From NCBI GenBank assembly GCA_910583775.1, contig CAJTYD010000006.1:1-59019 (forward strand): a stretch of DNA of 59,019 nucleotides. The letters are read 5' to 3'. Source of the stretch: an uncultured Muribaculaceae bacterium (GTDB lineage Bacteria > Bacteroidota > Bacteroidia > Bacteroidales > Muribaculaceae). This document shows positions 1 through 9,696 of the stretch, piece after piece. The notes below the pieces were generated by a model. It did no database searches and had not been told where the DNA came from. It saw nothing but the letters and a program-made list of their open reading frames with translations. A program made the translations under genes and the position numbers. Numbering within the stretch: the stretch's first letter is position 1; every line of letters starts with the position of its first letter.

Positions 1-29
1 CTAACTCTAAGTCAGTGTTACGTTATGTC

Positions 30-2747
30 TTAATCCTCTATAGCAGCCTGCGCCGAGGCTACGCGGGCGATAGGCACGCGGAAGGGTGAGCAGCTGACGT
101 AATTCATGCCGAGATTTGCACAGAACTTAACAGAGCTGGGCTCGCCGCCGTGCTCGCCGCAGATGCCGACCTTGAGCTCCGGCTTAGTGGAGCGGCCTTT
201 CTCTACACCCATTCTTACAAGCTGGCCTACTCCTTCCTGATCAAGCACCTCGAACGGATCCACCTTGATGATTCCGATCTCTTTGTAGTGCTTGAGGAAC
301 TTCGGAGCATCGTCACGCGAATAACCGAAGGTCATCTGTGTCAGGTCGTTTGTACCGAAGGAGAAGAAGTCGGCTACCTCTGCGATCTGGTTGGCTGTGA
401 GTGCAGCACGCGGTACTTCGATCATCGTTCCAACCTTGTAGTCGATGTTCTCACCCTGCTCTTCGAATACCTTGGCTGCGGTGGTGTTGATTACGTTCGC
501 CTGGTGTGCGAGCTCCTTGAGTGTGCCAACCAGAGGAACCATGATCTCGGGATGAACGTCGATGCCTTTGCGCTTGCAGTTGATTGCAGCCTCCAGGATT
601 GCGCGTGCCTGCATCTCCGTGATCTCGGGATATGTGATACCAAGACGGCAGCCACGGTGTCCCAGCATCGGGTTGAACTCCTCGAGAGAGTCTACCTTAG
701 CCTTCACCTCTGCAAGAGTGATGCCCATCTCTTCAGCAAGAGCCTCCTGAGTGTCTCTTGTGTGAGGAACGAACTCATGCAACGGGGGATCGAGAAGACG
801 GATCGTTACGCCGAAGCCGTCCATAGCCTCGAAGATTCCCTCGAAGTCACCTCTCTGCATCGGGAGGAGTTTGGCAAGAGCCAAACGACGGCCAGCCTCG
901 TCTGAAGCAAGGATCATCTCACGAACGGCCTTGATTCGGTCGCCCTCGAAGAACATGTGCTCCGTACGGCAGAGGCCGATACCCTGAGCGCCGAAGTGGC
1001 GGGCCTGACGTGCGTCACGCGGTGTGTCGGCGTTTGTGCGGACGAGTGTCTTTGCATATTTGTCGGAAAGGTCCATGATTGCGCCGAAGTCGCCGTCGAG
1101 CTCAGGCTCTGCGGTCTTGACCTCGCCGTCGTAAACGTCACCTGTCGAACCGTTGAGAGAAATCCAGTCGCCTTCGTGATAAACCTTGCCGCTCATCTCG
1201 ACTGTCTTTGCCTTGTAGTCTACAACAATCTCACCGGCGCCAGAAACGCAGCACTTACCCATACCGCGGGCAACAACGGCTGCGTGCGATGTCATACCGC
1301 CGCGCATCGTGAGTATACCCTGGGCAACTGCCATACCGCGAAGGTCTTCGGGAGAGGTCTCGATACGGACGAGAACAACTTTCTTCTTCTTCTCGGCCCA
1401 TTCCTCGGCGTCGTCAGCCTGGAATACGATCTGGCCCGTAGCGGCGCCCGGAGATGCGGGAAGACCCTTTGCAACGACTTTTGCGTTCTTAAGAGCCTCT
1501 TTGTCGAATACGGGGTGGAGAAGCTCGTCGAGTTTCTGAGGCTCCATGCGGAGAAGACATGTCTTCTCATCGATTTCGCCTGCGCGAAGAAGATCCATTG
1601 CGATCTTCACCATAGCGGCGCCGGTGCGCTTTCCGTTACGGGTCTGGAGCATCCAGAGCTTGCCGTCCTGGATTGTGAATTCCATATCCTGCATATCTTT
1701 GTAGTAATCCTCAAGGCGGTGTGCGATGGCGATTAGCTCAGCGGCGCAGTCGGGCATCGATTCCTCGAGAGAAGGATATTTAGTGCGACGCTCCTCCTCT
1801 GTGATTCCCTGGAGGGCAGCCCAGCGGCGAGAGCCTTCGATCGTGATCTGCTGGGGAGTGCGGACACCTGCCACAACATCCTCACCCTGCGCGTTGATAA
1901 GATATTCGCCGTTGAAGATATTCTCTCCTGTAGCGGCATCGCGGCTGAAGGCAACGCCTGTAGCGGAGTTGTCGCCCATGTTGCCGTAAACCATAGCCTG
2001 AACGTTAACGGCTGTTCCCCATTCCTCGGGGATCTGGTTCATGCGGCGATAGATGATGGCGCGCTCGTTCATCCAGCTGTCGAACACGGCGCATATACCG
2101 CCCCAGAGCTGCTCCCATGCAGATTCGGGGAAGTCCTTGCCGGTGTATTCCTTAACGGCAGCCTTGAAACGTTTTACAAGCTCCTTGAGATCGTCGACAT
2201 CAAGTTCGTTGTCAAACTTAACGCCTTTCTCCTCTTTTACCTTGTCCATGATGGCCTCGAAAGGATCGATATCGGTCTTGCTCTTCGGTTTCATACCGAG
2301 AACTACATCACCATACATCTGAACAAAACGGCGGTAGCTGTCCCAAGCGAAACGGGGATTGCCGCTCTTCTCTCCCATTGTAGCCACAGTGGCGTCGTTC
2401 ATACCGAGGTTGAGGACAGTGTCCATCATACCGGGCATCGAAGCGCGTGCGCCCGATCTTACAGAAACAAGAAGAGGATTAGAGGGATCGTCAAACTTAC
2501 GACCGGTCAGCTCCTCGACATGAGCGATAGCTTTTTCTACATCGCCTTTGATGTCGGCAACAACGGCATCGCGTCCGTATTGGGTATATTCAGTACATAC
2601 TTCTGTTGTAATAGTGAATCCCGGAGGAACCGGCATTCCAAGAAGATTCATTTCCGCGAGGTTTGCTCCCTTGCCGCCAAGGAGATTTCTCATTGACGCA
2701 TTACCTTCGGCCTTACCATTGCCGAATGTATAAATTTTTTTTGCCAT
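30..2747 (-). CDS. ppdK: Pyruvate, phosphate dikinase
   Basis: Interconverts pyruvate + ATP + Pi and PEP + AMP + PPi in the cytosol, linking glycolysis and gluconeogenesis. The 905-aa protein is full length for the family. The N-terminal ATP-grasp part has the GGKGANLAEM motif near residue 25. The swivelling phosphohistidine domain has the TSHAAVVARG motif with the catalytic His near residue 487. The C-terminal PEP/pyruvate barrel has GICGEHGGEP with the active-site Cys near residue 861. The start MAKKIYTFG is the only sensible one. Divergent from rlmD; a TAAATTTG -7 box at 2916-2923 (minus) would give a leader of about 160 nt. Identification is secure from the motifs. Confidence 0.97.
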   Translation of the reverse strand: MAKKIYTFGNGKAEGNASMRNLLGGKGANLAEMNLLGMPVPPGFTITTEVCTEYTQYGRDAVVADIKGDVEKAIAHVEELTGRKFDDPSNPLLVSVRSGARASMPGMMDTVLNLGMNDATVATMGEKSGNPRFAWDSYRRFVQMYGDVVLGMKPKSKTDIDPFEAIMDKVKEEKGVKFDNELDVDDLKELVKRFKAAVKEYTGKDFPESAWEQLWGGICAVFDSWMNERAIIYRRMNQIPEEWGTAVNVQAMVYGNMGDNSATGVAFSRDAATGENIFNGEYLINAQGEDVVAGVRTPQQITIEGSRRWAALQGITEEERRTKYPSLEESMPDCAAELIAIAHRLEDYYKDMQDMEFTIQDGKLWMLQTRNGKRTGAAMVKIAMDLLRAGEIDEKTCLLRMEPQKLDELLHPVFDKEALKNAKVVAKGLPASPGAATGQIVFQADDAEEWAEKKKKVVLVRIETSPEDLRGMAVAQGILTMRGGMTSHAAVVARGMGKCCVSGAGEIVVDYKAKTVEMSGKVYHEGDWISLNGSTGDVYDGEVKTAEPELDGDFGAIMDLSDKYAKTLVRTNADTPRDARQARHFGAQGIGLCRTEHMFFEGDRIKAVREMILASDEAGRRLALAKLLPMQRGDFEGIFEAMDGFGVTIRLLDPPLHEFVPHTRDTQEALAEEMGITLAEVKAKVDSLEEFNPMLGHRGCRLGITYPEITEMQARAILEAAINCKRKGIDVHPEIMVPLVGTLKELAHQANVINTTAAKVFEEQGENIDYKVGTMIEVPRAALTANQIAEVADFFSFGTNDLTQMTFGYSRDDAPKFLKHYKEIGIIKVDPFEVLDQEGVGQLVRMGVEKGRSTKPELKVGICGEHGGEPSSVKFCANLGMNYVSCSPFRVPIARVASAQAAIED

Positions 2748-2915
2748 AGAGGATTTAAAATTTATTATGACTTAGATTAATTGTGTTTCGGTTAATGAGG
2801 TGATTTAACTTTTCGCTTAAGTTCCGGAATAAAAATGGCACAGTTGATTGACCAAAAATTTTCTAAAACCGCTTTATCCAGGGTTCTAATCATTCCGTAT
2901 ATACATTAGCAACTG

Positions 2916-2923
2916 CAAATTTA
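2916..2923 (-). promoter_or_regulatory. Candidate -7 box of the ppdK promoter
   Basis: Reads TAAATTTG on the minus strand, matching the Bacteroidetes TAnnTTTG box. No TTG is seen at the expected 19-21 bp upstream. It lies back to back with the rlmD box at 2947-2954. Confidence 0.45.
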
Positions 2924-2946
2924 ATTATTTTGTTGGTAAAATTTAC

Positions 2947-2954
2947 TATTTTTG
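2947..2954 (+). promoter_or_regulatory. Candidate -7 box of the rlmD promoter
   Basis: Reads TATTTTTG on the plus strand, a match to TAnnTTTG, about 60 bp before the rlmD start. The -33 TTG is not at the expected place, so the call rests on the -7 box and its position. Confidence 0.45.
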
Positions 2955-3013
2955 CACTTAAATAGTGTATTTTTAAGTTAATCTAACTATAAAATAACGA
3001 AAATTCACCTGTC

Positions 3014-4465
3014 ATGACAAGAAAACGCAAGGAGCTGCCGCTTCTTAAGAATATCGAGATAACTTCGGTAGCCGCCGAGGGAAAGGCCATAGCGCGGGCA
3101 AAACTGAGCGAAAATTCTGAAAGCCCGATCGTGATCTTCATCCCTTTCGGAGCGCCCGGAGATATCGCCGACATCAAGATCGACAAGAAAAAACACAGTT
3201 ACGCCGAGGGCCATATCGAGAGCCTTGTCGCTCCCTCTCCGGTACGGACCGAGCCTCGCTGCCGTCATTTCACCATCTGCGGAGGATGCAAATGGCAGCA
3301 TCTCCCCTATCAGGAACAGCTGAAATACAAACAGCAGCAGGTTTACGATGCCCTGACAAGAATCGCTAAGGTAGAGATTCCTGAGATCTCCCCTATTCTC
3401 GGTTCGGAAAAGGTGTGGGAATACCGAAACAAGATGGAATATACATTCTCCGATAAGAAATGGAGAACATGGGAAGACGTGAAATCCGGAAAAGAATTCA
3501 CCGACTCCCCCTATGCCCTCGGGTTCCACATCCCCGGCGCTTTCGACAAAGTCTACCATATCGAGGAATGTCTCCTGCAGGATTCCCTTGGAAACCGGAT
3601 AAGGAATTTCATTTATGACGAGGCTATCGAAAAAGGACTGTCATTCTTTAATATAAAGGAAAACAGGGGACTACTAAGGACTCTGATGATCCGCATTTCC
3701 TCTACCGGGCAGGTTATGGTATGCGTCGTTTTCGGAGAGGATGAAAGGAAAGCTATCGACGACCTGATGCAGGCTATCAAGGACAAGTTTCCCGAAATCA
3801 CCTCCCTGCTATATGTAGTCAATCTGAAACTTAACGATTCAATCTCCGACCAGGAGATCATAAGATGGGACGGGCCCGAATATATAGAGGAGGAGATGGA
3901 AGGCCTGAAATTCCGGGTCAACGCCAAATCATTCTATCAGACCAACTCCACACAGGCCTACGAGCTTTACAAGACCGCGCGCCGTTTCGCCGGACTTGAC
4001 AAGCCTGCGGAAGACGAGAATCCTCCTCTTGTATATGACCTATATACGGGCACCGGCACCATCGCCAACTTCGTGGCCCGCAACGCCTCGAAAGTCATTG
4101 GAATCGAATATGTCGAGGAAGCCATTGCCGACGCGCGTCTGAACTCGGAAGTGAACGGCATCGGGAATACCGATTTCTTCGCCGGGGATATGAAGGATAT
4201 TCTCACCGATGAATTCATCGAACGACACGGATGCCCGCAGGTGATGATCATAGATCCACCCCGCGCCGGAATGCACGAGGATGTGGTAAAGGTTATCATG
4301 AACGCCGAGCCGGAAGTGATAGTATATGTCAGCTGCAACCCAGCGACCCAGGCCCGGGATATCGCTCTGCTTGATTCAAAATATAAGGTGACCGACATAC
4401 AGCCCGTCGATATGTTCCCCCACACTCATCACGTTGAGAACGTGGTCAGAATGGTAAAAAGATAG
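3014..4465 (+). CDS. rlmD: 23S rRNA (uracil-5-)-methyltransferase, RlmD/TrmA family
   Basis: SAM-dependent RNA m5U methyltransferase of 483 aa, acting in the cytosol on 23S rRNA (RlmD/RumA or RlmCD-like specificity; the exact uridine cannot be told from sequence). A TRAM-like N-terminal region is followed by an Fe-S cysteine cluster (CRHFTICGGC, about residues 80-92). Then come the SAM-binding YTGTGTIANF motif, the DPPRAG motif and the catalytic Cys in YVSCNP near residue 439. The start at 3014 follows the AT-rich promoter region directly. Its last 20 bp overlap the convergent nitroreductase gene. Confidence 0.93.
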   Translation: MTRKRKELPLLKNIEITSVAAEGKAIARAKLSENSESPIVIFIPFGAPGDIADIKIDKKKHSYAEGHIESLVAPSPVRTEPRCRHFTICGGCKWQHLPYQEQLKYKQQQVYDALTRIAKVEIPEISPILGSEKVWEYRNKMEYTFSDKKWRTWEDVKSGKEFTDSPYALGFHIPGAFDKVYHIEECLLQDSLGNRIRNFIYDEAIEKGLSFFNIKENRGLLRTLMIRISSTGQVMVCVVFGEDERKAIDDLMQAIKDKFPEITSLLYVVNLKLNDSISDQEIIRWDGPEYIEEEMEGLKFRVNAKSFYQTNSTQAYELYKTARRFAGLDKPAEDENPPLVYDLYTGTGTIANFVARNASKVIGIEYVEEAIADARLNSEVNGIGNTDFFAGDMKDILTDEFIERHGCPQVMIIDPPRAGMHEDVVKVIMNAEPEVIVYVSCNPATQARDIALLDSKYKVTDIQPVDMFPHTHHVENVVRMVKR

Positions 4466-5204
4466 AATCATCGCCCCATTCCCATTCTCCGGCATTGGCG
4501 GCTGATGCAAAATTGAACTTTCCTATCCCGAGATCGATTTCGTTCTTGGGATAATTTTTTATGTTATGTATTCTCAGGTTCCCATTTTCGTCAAGGCGAA
4601 CCCTTACCGTCTGGCGGTTGAGCGATGAAGGAGCACAGGCAAGTCCTTCGAGACCTCCGGAGAGGAACGGATACTTTCCGCAAGCCTTCTTGAATTCCTT
4701 ATCGCTGCCTTCAAAGAAATCGCGCGGGGAGAGATCATGACGATGCGACATCTTCATAGCCCATGAAGAAAGAATAGTCTGCGTCTTTTCCTCTGGATAT
4801 CCAAAAGTGACGATAAACGGAATCGTCTCATAGACATGCTTCGGAATATCAATGTCCTTCTCCGAAAACGTTCCTCCCACGAAACAGGTTCCCAGACCGA
4901 GCCCGACGGCCTTCATCACGAATTGCTCGGCGAAAAATCCGGCCCGTTCCACGGCATTTGCAAACGAAGCGTCTACTATGCACACAAGATAGTTCCTGAC
5001 ATTCCCGAACATTCCATAGCTTCTTGAAAATCCACGGAAAGGATCTCCGTTGTCAAAAATTAACTGGAAATTCAGGCCGGCCTCATGAGTGTTCGTCATC
5101 GTAACTTCCGCCATAAGGGAACTTTTGATCTCGCCTGTGAGAGGCTCGTTTTTATATCTTCTAACGGAATGCCGCTCCCGCAGCTGCTCAACAGAATAAT
5201 TCAT
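4446..5204 (-). CDS. Nitroreductase family protein
   Basis: A 252-aa protein beginning with a nitroreductase-like segment (MNYSVEQLRERHSVRRYK) typical of FMN-dependent NAD(P)H oxidoreductases. The later VMKAVGLGLGTCFVGG stretch matches the helix-glycine region of the fold. The C-terminal half is more diverged and ends with a WEWGDDS segment. The substrate is unknown. It lies between the hut operon terminator and rlmD, and its 3' end overlaps rlmD by 20 bp in convergent orientation. Family confidence is good; specific function is not assignable. Confidence 0.8.
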   Translation of the reverse strand: MNYSVEQLRERHSVRRYKNEPLTGEIKSSLMAEVTMTNTHEAGLNFQLIFDNGDPFRGFSRSYGMFGNVRNYLVCIVDASFANAVERAGFFAEQFVMKAVGLGLGTCFVGGTFSEKDIDIPKHVYETIPFIVTFGYPEEKTQTILSSWAMKMSHRHDLSPRDFFEGSDKEFKKACGKYPFLSGGLEGLACAPSSLNRQTVRVRLDENGNLRIHNIKNYPKNEIDLGIGKFNFASAANAGEWEWGDDSIFLPF

Positions 5205-5230
5205 ATTGTTGTAGAGTAAAGTTTTTGGAG

Positions 5231-5265
5231 AAAGGCGGATGGCAGGATTAATTCTGCCATCCGCC
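5231..5265 (-). terminator. Rho-independent terminator of the hut operon
   Basis: Perfect 12-bp stem (5234-5245 with 5254-5265, GGCGGATGGCAG and complement) with an 8-nt loop. It is followed on the minus strand by TTT and a pyrimidine-rich stretch. It lies 19 bp past the hutH stop and upstream of the nitroreductase start. Confidence 0.8.
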
Positions 5266-5283
5266 CTGATGAATCAATAAATA

Positions 5284-6804
5284 TTATTCGGGTTCGAGTT
5301 CTTCGAGATTTATATCGAAATGCTCGAGGAAATTCATGGTCTTTGCGATATAGTCGGCCATCACGACATCCTCGTCTACAAACGGGACCTCCTTGCGGAA
5401 CTCCCTCATGATCATTTCGATATAAGGCGAAGACTTAAGTGGACGTCTGAAATCGATTCCCTGCGCGGCATTCATAAGCTCTATGGCGGCAATATATTTC
5501 AGATTGTCGATTATTTTATGGAGCTTGGTGGCCGCGTTGGCACCCATCGAGACGAGGTCTTCCTGCCCGTTGGAGCTGACTATTGAATCGCATGAAGCCG
5601 GCCAGGAATACATCTTGTTCTGGCTCACCACCGATGCAGCAGCATACTGCGGAATCATAAATCCGGAATTCAGGCCCGCATGAGCCACAAGAAACTCCGG
5701 CAGCCCGCGGTTGCCGAGAATCAGCTGGGCCACCCTTCTTTCCGATATGTTCCCGAGCTCATGGATCGCCACTCCCATATAATCAAAAGCGAGGGCAAGA
5801 GGTTCGCCATGGAAGTTGCCGCCGGAAATAACCATATCTTCATCGGGGAATACGGTGGGATTGTCAGTGACTGAGTTAATCTCGACATGAAGGATGTTGG
5901 TGACATAATGCATCGCATCCTTCACCGCACCGTGGACCTGGGGAATGCATCTGAAAGAATACGGATCCTGAACGTGAGTCTTCTCCCGTCTGATGATCTC
6001 GCTCCCCTTAAGAAGTTTCCTGAATACGGCCGCCGTCTCGATCTGACCTGCATGGGGCCTTACACGCTGCAGACAGTCGTAGAAAGGCTCGATCCTGCCG
6101 TCGTAAGCCTCAAGCGACATTGCCCCGAAAAGGTCGAAACAGTTGACAAGATGCCAGGCGTCGATAAGCGCCTTGATGCCGTTGGCGCTCATGAACTGCG
6201 TGCCGTTGAGAAGGGCGAGTCCCTCCTTCGACTGGAGCTTTATCGGCGACCATCCGAAACGATTAAGGATCTCGATGCTGCGGATCCGCTTCCCCTCGTA
6301 GAAGACCTCTCCCTCGCCTATTAGAGGCAGGAAAAGGTTGGCCAGAGGCGCAAGATCGCCGGATGCGCCGAGCGAACCTCGGTCATAGACCACCGGGATA
6401 ATATCGTTGTTGTAGAAATCGAGCATTCTCTCCACGGTCTTCACCTGGGTTCCGCTGAATCCCATCGACAATGCGTGTGCTTTTAAAAGGAGCATCAGCT
6501 TGACGATCAGAGGATCCACTGGCGTTCCGATGCTGCACGAATGGCTTTTGACAAGATTCTCCTGTAATGTCGAAAGCTCGTCGCGTGAAATATGCTTGCT
6601 GCAGAGCGATCCGAATCCGGTGGTCACTCCATAAATAGGCTCATTGGTGGAATCGGTCTTGAAATCAAGATATTCACGGCATTTCTCGATTCTCGCCTTC
6701 CCCTCTTCCGAAAGGATAAGGCGTGTCTTGTCGCGAAGCAGACGCTCCACGATATCGTATGTCAGTCTTCCCGACCCTATTGCATAAACTTCGAGTTTTT
6801 CCAT
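5284..6804 (-). CDS. hutH: Histidine ammonia-lyase
   Basis: Deaminates L-histidine to urocanate, the first step of histidine catabolism. The 506-aa chain carries the MIO prosthetic-group triad Ala-Ser-Gly inside GSLGASGDLAPLA near residues 146-148. It also has the downstream FHGEPLALAFD and NGQEDLVSMG active-site segments of the aromatic ammonia-lyase family. The start MEKLEVYAIG at 6804 lies 19 bp after the fchA stop; an upstream in-frame ATG at 6858 would lie inside fchA and is unlikely. Last gene of the hut operon, followed by a strong terminator. Confidence 0.96.
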   Translation of the reverse strand: MEKLEVYAIGSGRLTYDIVERLLRDKTRLILSEEGKARIEKCREYLDFKTDSTNEPIYGVTTGFGSLCSKHISRDELSTLQENLVKSHSCSIGTPVDPLIVKLMLLLKAHALSMGFSGTQVKTVERMLDFYNNDIIPVVYDRGSLGASGDLAPLANLFLPLIGEGEVFYEGKRIRSIEILNRFGWSPIKLQSKEGLALLNGTQFMSANGIKALIDAWHLVNCFDLFGAMSLEAYDGRIEPFYDCLQRVRPHAGQIETAAVFRKLLKGSEIIRREKTHVQDPYSFRCIPQVHGAVKDAMHYVTNILHVEINSVTDNPTVFPDEDMVISGGNFHGEPLALAFDYMGVAIHELGNISERRVAQLILGNRGLPEFLVAHAGLNSGFMIPQYAAASVVSQNKMYSWPASCDSIVSSNGQEDLVSMGANAATKLHKIIDNLKYIAAIELMNAAQGIDFRRPLKSSPYIEMIMREFRKEVPFVDEDVVMADYIAKTMNFLEHFDINLEELEPE

Positions 6805-6823
6805 ACTGGAATCTATTAGGAAA

Positions 6824-7444
6824 TCAAATCTTAACAGAGGAGAGCAGAGCCGTCTCAAACTCTACGACCTCGGTCTGAACATTGTCGCATCTGGACGCAT
6901 ATTTTTCGGCGAGCTCCCGGTCATTAAGCGAAGATAGGTTTATTCTCACATTCAGCAATGCTCCGAGAGCACAGGTTCTCGCGCACATCATGGCGACGCA
7001 TGCATCGGTGATGGCGTTCTGATTGCCCTTTTTCGCTATAGCTGCAATCGACGGCATGATCGACAACGCAGTCTCAGCCACTGCCAAAGGGACATCGGCT
7101 GCTTTAATAGTGGCCGTCTCTATAGCCTCGGCACGCACGCTCTTCTCTTCGTCGGTTTCCTTCGGCAATTTAAAGGCCGAGAAAACACAGTTATAAGCTT
7201 CGGCATCCTTATCAATAAAGTCAAGGAAACTTATACGTGCCTTTTCGAGAGCAGGAGCGAGAGCCTTCATCTCATCCTCCACATCGGCATATTTCTTTCT
7301 GCCGATTGTGAGTGCGGTCACCATTTCAGCAAGCGAAGCCGAAAGGGCGCCACACAGGGCGGAAACCGAACCTCCGCCGGGAACAGGATCTTTGCCGTAA
7401 GTGGCCGCCAGAAATTCCTTTAATGTCAAATCTTGTAGATTCAT
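6824..7444 (-). CDS. fchA: Formiminotetrahydrofolate cyclodeaminase
   Basis: Cyclodeaminase that turns 5-formimino-THF into 5,10-methenyl-THF and ammonia. The 206-aa helical protein has the family N-terminal signature with PVPGGGSVSALCGALSASL near residues 18-40. In animals this domain is fused to formiminotransferase (FTCD); here it is a separate gene two positions downstream of ftcD. It shares the operon with hutI (33 bp upstream) and hutH (19 bp downstream). Confidence 0.93.
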   Translation of the reverse strand: MNLQDLTLKEFLAATYGKDPVPGGGSVSALCGALSASLAEMVTALTIGRKKYADVEDEMKALAPALEKARISFLDFIDKDAEAYNCVFSAFKLPKETDEEKSVRAEAIETATIKAADVPLAVAETALSIMPSIAAIAKKGNQNAITDACVAMMCARTCALGALLNVRINLSSLNDRELAEKYASRCDNVQTEVVEFETALLSSVKI

Positions 7445-7477
7445 GGTATTATAATGGTTAGAGGGTTATCTATTGGA

Positions 7478-8728
7478 TTATTTGTTGGTGTTGACTACAT
7501 TGCCTTTATATACAGTGGTTCTCACGCAATTCATGCCCACGTAATAAGGAAGAACGTTAAAGTCGTCAGAATCAAGGATGGCGAAATTGCCTTCCTTCCC
7601 AACCTCTATCGACCCCATCGACTGCGCGCGTCCTATGGCGGCAGCTCCGTTAAGGGTGAGAGCGGTAACAGTCTCTTCGATCGTCATGCCCATATAGATA
7701 CAGGCGAGGGCGATCGTGAGCGGAATCGAACCGCTGAAGCAAGAGCCGGGATTAAGATCGGTAGCCAACGCGACGGCGCATCCTGCGTCGATCAACTTCC
7801 TGGCAGGCGCATACGGTTCCTTCAAGGCAAAAGCCGTGAGGGGAAGGAGTGTCGCAACCGTATCTGACGAAGCCATTTTCTTTATCCCCTTATCAGAGAT
7901 ATGAAGAAGATGGTCGGCGGATACGGCTTCAAGGTCTGCGGCAAGTTCGGCCCCGCCCAGAGTAACGATTTCGTCGGCATGCAGTTTCAGTTTATATCCC
8001 AGAGCCTTCGCTGCCTTCAGGATTCTCTTTGTGTCTTCAAGTTCAAAAACATTCTTCTCGCAGAAAACATCGCAGAATTCGGAAAATTCCTTTGCCGGAG
8101 GAAGCATCTCGGCGATCAGAAGATCAACATATTCTGCGGTACGGCCCTTGAAGCGGGACGGAACGGCATGGGCACCGAGAAAAGTCGTGGCTATTCCTAT
8201 GCGGGAAGAAAGACTGTGTCTGAGCTTGTCGGCGACCCGGAGCATCTTCATCTCGGCGGTCAGGTCAAGACCGTATCCACTCTTAACCTCGACCGCGGTG
8301 ACTCCCATCTCGATCATTCGGGCTATAAACCATTCGGCTTTGTGGAAAAGGGAGTCCTCGCTTTCGATCCATGTGGCATCGACGGTCGACTGAATTCCAC
8401 CACCTCTCTCCATGATCGACATATAGCTCTCTCCCTTTAGTCGCCAGGAGAACTCCTCTTCCCTGAATCCTCCGAAGATAAGATGAGTATGCGAATCCAC
8501 GAAACCCGGGAGAACGACTTTGTTTTCAAGATTCAGAACCCGGCATTCATAATGATCGTAAATTGATTCCACAGTGCCGTTGTCGACGCCGGCATATCTG
8601 ATGATGCCGTCAACGACAACCACTATGCCGTGCCTTATCACCGACAGCTCCGACATCTCCTGCCCTTTCTTAGCGGACGTACCAAGAGGGGTGACAATAG
8701 TGCAATCCTTTAAAATCAGATTTCCCAT
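7478..8728 (-). CDS. hutI: Imidazolonepropionase
   Basis: Amidohydrolase that hydrolyses imidazolone-5-propionate to N-formimino-L-glutamate. Family features are the metal-binding VDSHTHLIFGG near residue 76, the EVKSGYGLDLTAEMKMLRV stretch, LHADEI, and ATDLNPGSC near the C-terminus. I chose the ATG at 8728 (MGNLILKDC, 416 aa). A GTG at 8737 would overlap the ftcD stop as GTGA and add three residues. Tight coupling to ftcD supports co-expression. Confidence 0.95.
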   Translation of the reverse strand: MGNLILKDCTIVTPLGTSAKKGQEMSELSVIRHGIVVVVDGIIRYAGVDNGTVESIYDHYECRVLNLENKVVLPGFVDSHTHLIFGGFREEEFSWRLKGESYMSIMERGGGIQSTVDATWIESEDSLFHKAEWFIARMIEMGVTAVEVKSGYGLDLTAEMKMLRVADKLRHSLSSRIGIATTFLGAHAVPSRFKGRTAEYVDLLIAEMLPPAKEFSEFCDVFCEKNVFELEDTKRILKAAKALGYKLKLHADEIVTLGGAELAADLEAVSADHLLHISDKGIKKMASSDTVATLLPLTAFALKEPYAPARKLIDAGCAVALATDLNPGSCFSGSIPLTIALACIYMGMTIEETVTALTLNGAAAIGRAQSMGSIEVGKEGNFAILDSDDFNVLPYYVGMNCVRTTVYKGNVVNTNK

Positions 8729-8733
8729 GGCAA

Positions 8734-9633
8734 TCACTCATCCATGATTCTGGATTCAAGAACCTGTGAATATGAGAAGTCCTCAAGGCCGAGATAATAC
8801 ATGGCGGTGTCGACCAGAGCAGCCATAGGGACAAGGCCGATGATCTCGCTTCCGGCGATTGTCACGCCCCATCTCTTAGCCTCAAAGCGGACTGTCTCGA
8901 AAACGCGATAAAGAGCGGTTTTCGTGAAATCGGTCATATTGATCGAGACCTGAACCATACCTTTGTCGGGAAGATCAACGCCCATTGCTTTCACAAAACG
9001 GAACCCTCCGTTAATATGGCGGATCTTCTTACTGATGTTTGTGGCGATGTCAAGGCGAGTAGTGTTAAGATTGATGTTATAAGCTACAAGCGGCATTCTG
9101 GCTCCCACTGCGACGGTTCCTGCTGTCGGGTGTCTCTCCTCGGGCCCGAAATCAGGATGCCATTCCGGCTCATGAATTTTTTCGGCCATACCCTCGAACT
9201 CCCCTTTTCGGATTGATGCAAGATTCTCACGGTGTGGTGCGCTTGCCGATTTTTCGTAGAGGAAAACCGGGAACTTGTAGTCATTGCCGATAGCCTCGCC
9301 CACCTCTTTCGATAGGCGTATGCAGTCGTCCATAGTAGCGTTCTTGATGGGGATGAAAGGGATTACGTCGACAGCACCCATACGGGGATGCTGTCCCTCA
9401 TGTTTGTTGAGGTCTATGAGTTCGACAGCCTTTCCTACCGATTCGAGCACCGCCTCCTTGAGAGGCTCATATTCTCCTACAACGGTAACTACAAGACGGT
9501 TATGGTTCTCGTCGTTAGAATAGTCAAGAAGCTTGACGCCTTTCTTTCCTCTGAAGGAATCGACTATTTTTTCTATTTTCTCTCTATCTCTGCCTTCACT
9601 GAAGTTAGGCACACATTCGATTATCTGATTCAT
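8734..9633 (-). CDS. ftcD: Glutamate formimidoyltransferase
   Basis: Transfers the formimino group from N-formimino-glutamate to tetrahydrofolate, releasing glutamate. The 299-aa protein has the family start IIECVPNFSEGRD, the segment GQHPRMGAVDVIPFIPI near residues 80-97 and GTVAVGARMPLVAYNINLN in the middle. It corresponds to the N-terminal half of animal FTCD; the cyclodeaminase half is the nearby fchA. Second gene of the operon, 63 bp after hutU. Confidence 0.95.
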   Translation of the reverse strand: MNQIIECVPNFSEGRDREKIEKIVDSFRGKKGVKLLDYSNDENHNRLVVTVVGEYEPLKEAVLESVGKAVELIDLNKHEGQHPRMGAVDVIPFIPIKNATMDDCIRLSKEVGEAIGNDYKFPVFLYEKSASAPHRENLASIRKGEFEGMAEKIHEPEWHPDFGPEERHPTAGTVAVGARMPLVAYNINLNTTRLDIATNISKKIRHINGGFRFVKAMGVDLPDKGMVQVSINMTDFTKTALYRVFETVRFEAKRWGVTIAGSEIIGLVPMAALVDTAMYYLGLEDFSYSQVLESRIMDE

Positions 9634-9696
9634 ATTTTTAGTAAAAGAAATTTGACATTGTTAAATTCCCCGCAAATCCATTCTTACCACGATCTG

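Noticed and set aside
957..1736. Long open frame on the plus strand opposite ppdK (259 codons)
   Set aside because: It lies wholly within the ppdK coding sequence in antisense, its translation is Cys/Leu/Val-rich without family motifs, and ppdK is certain.
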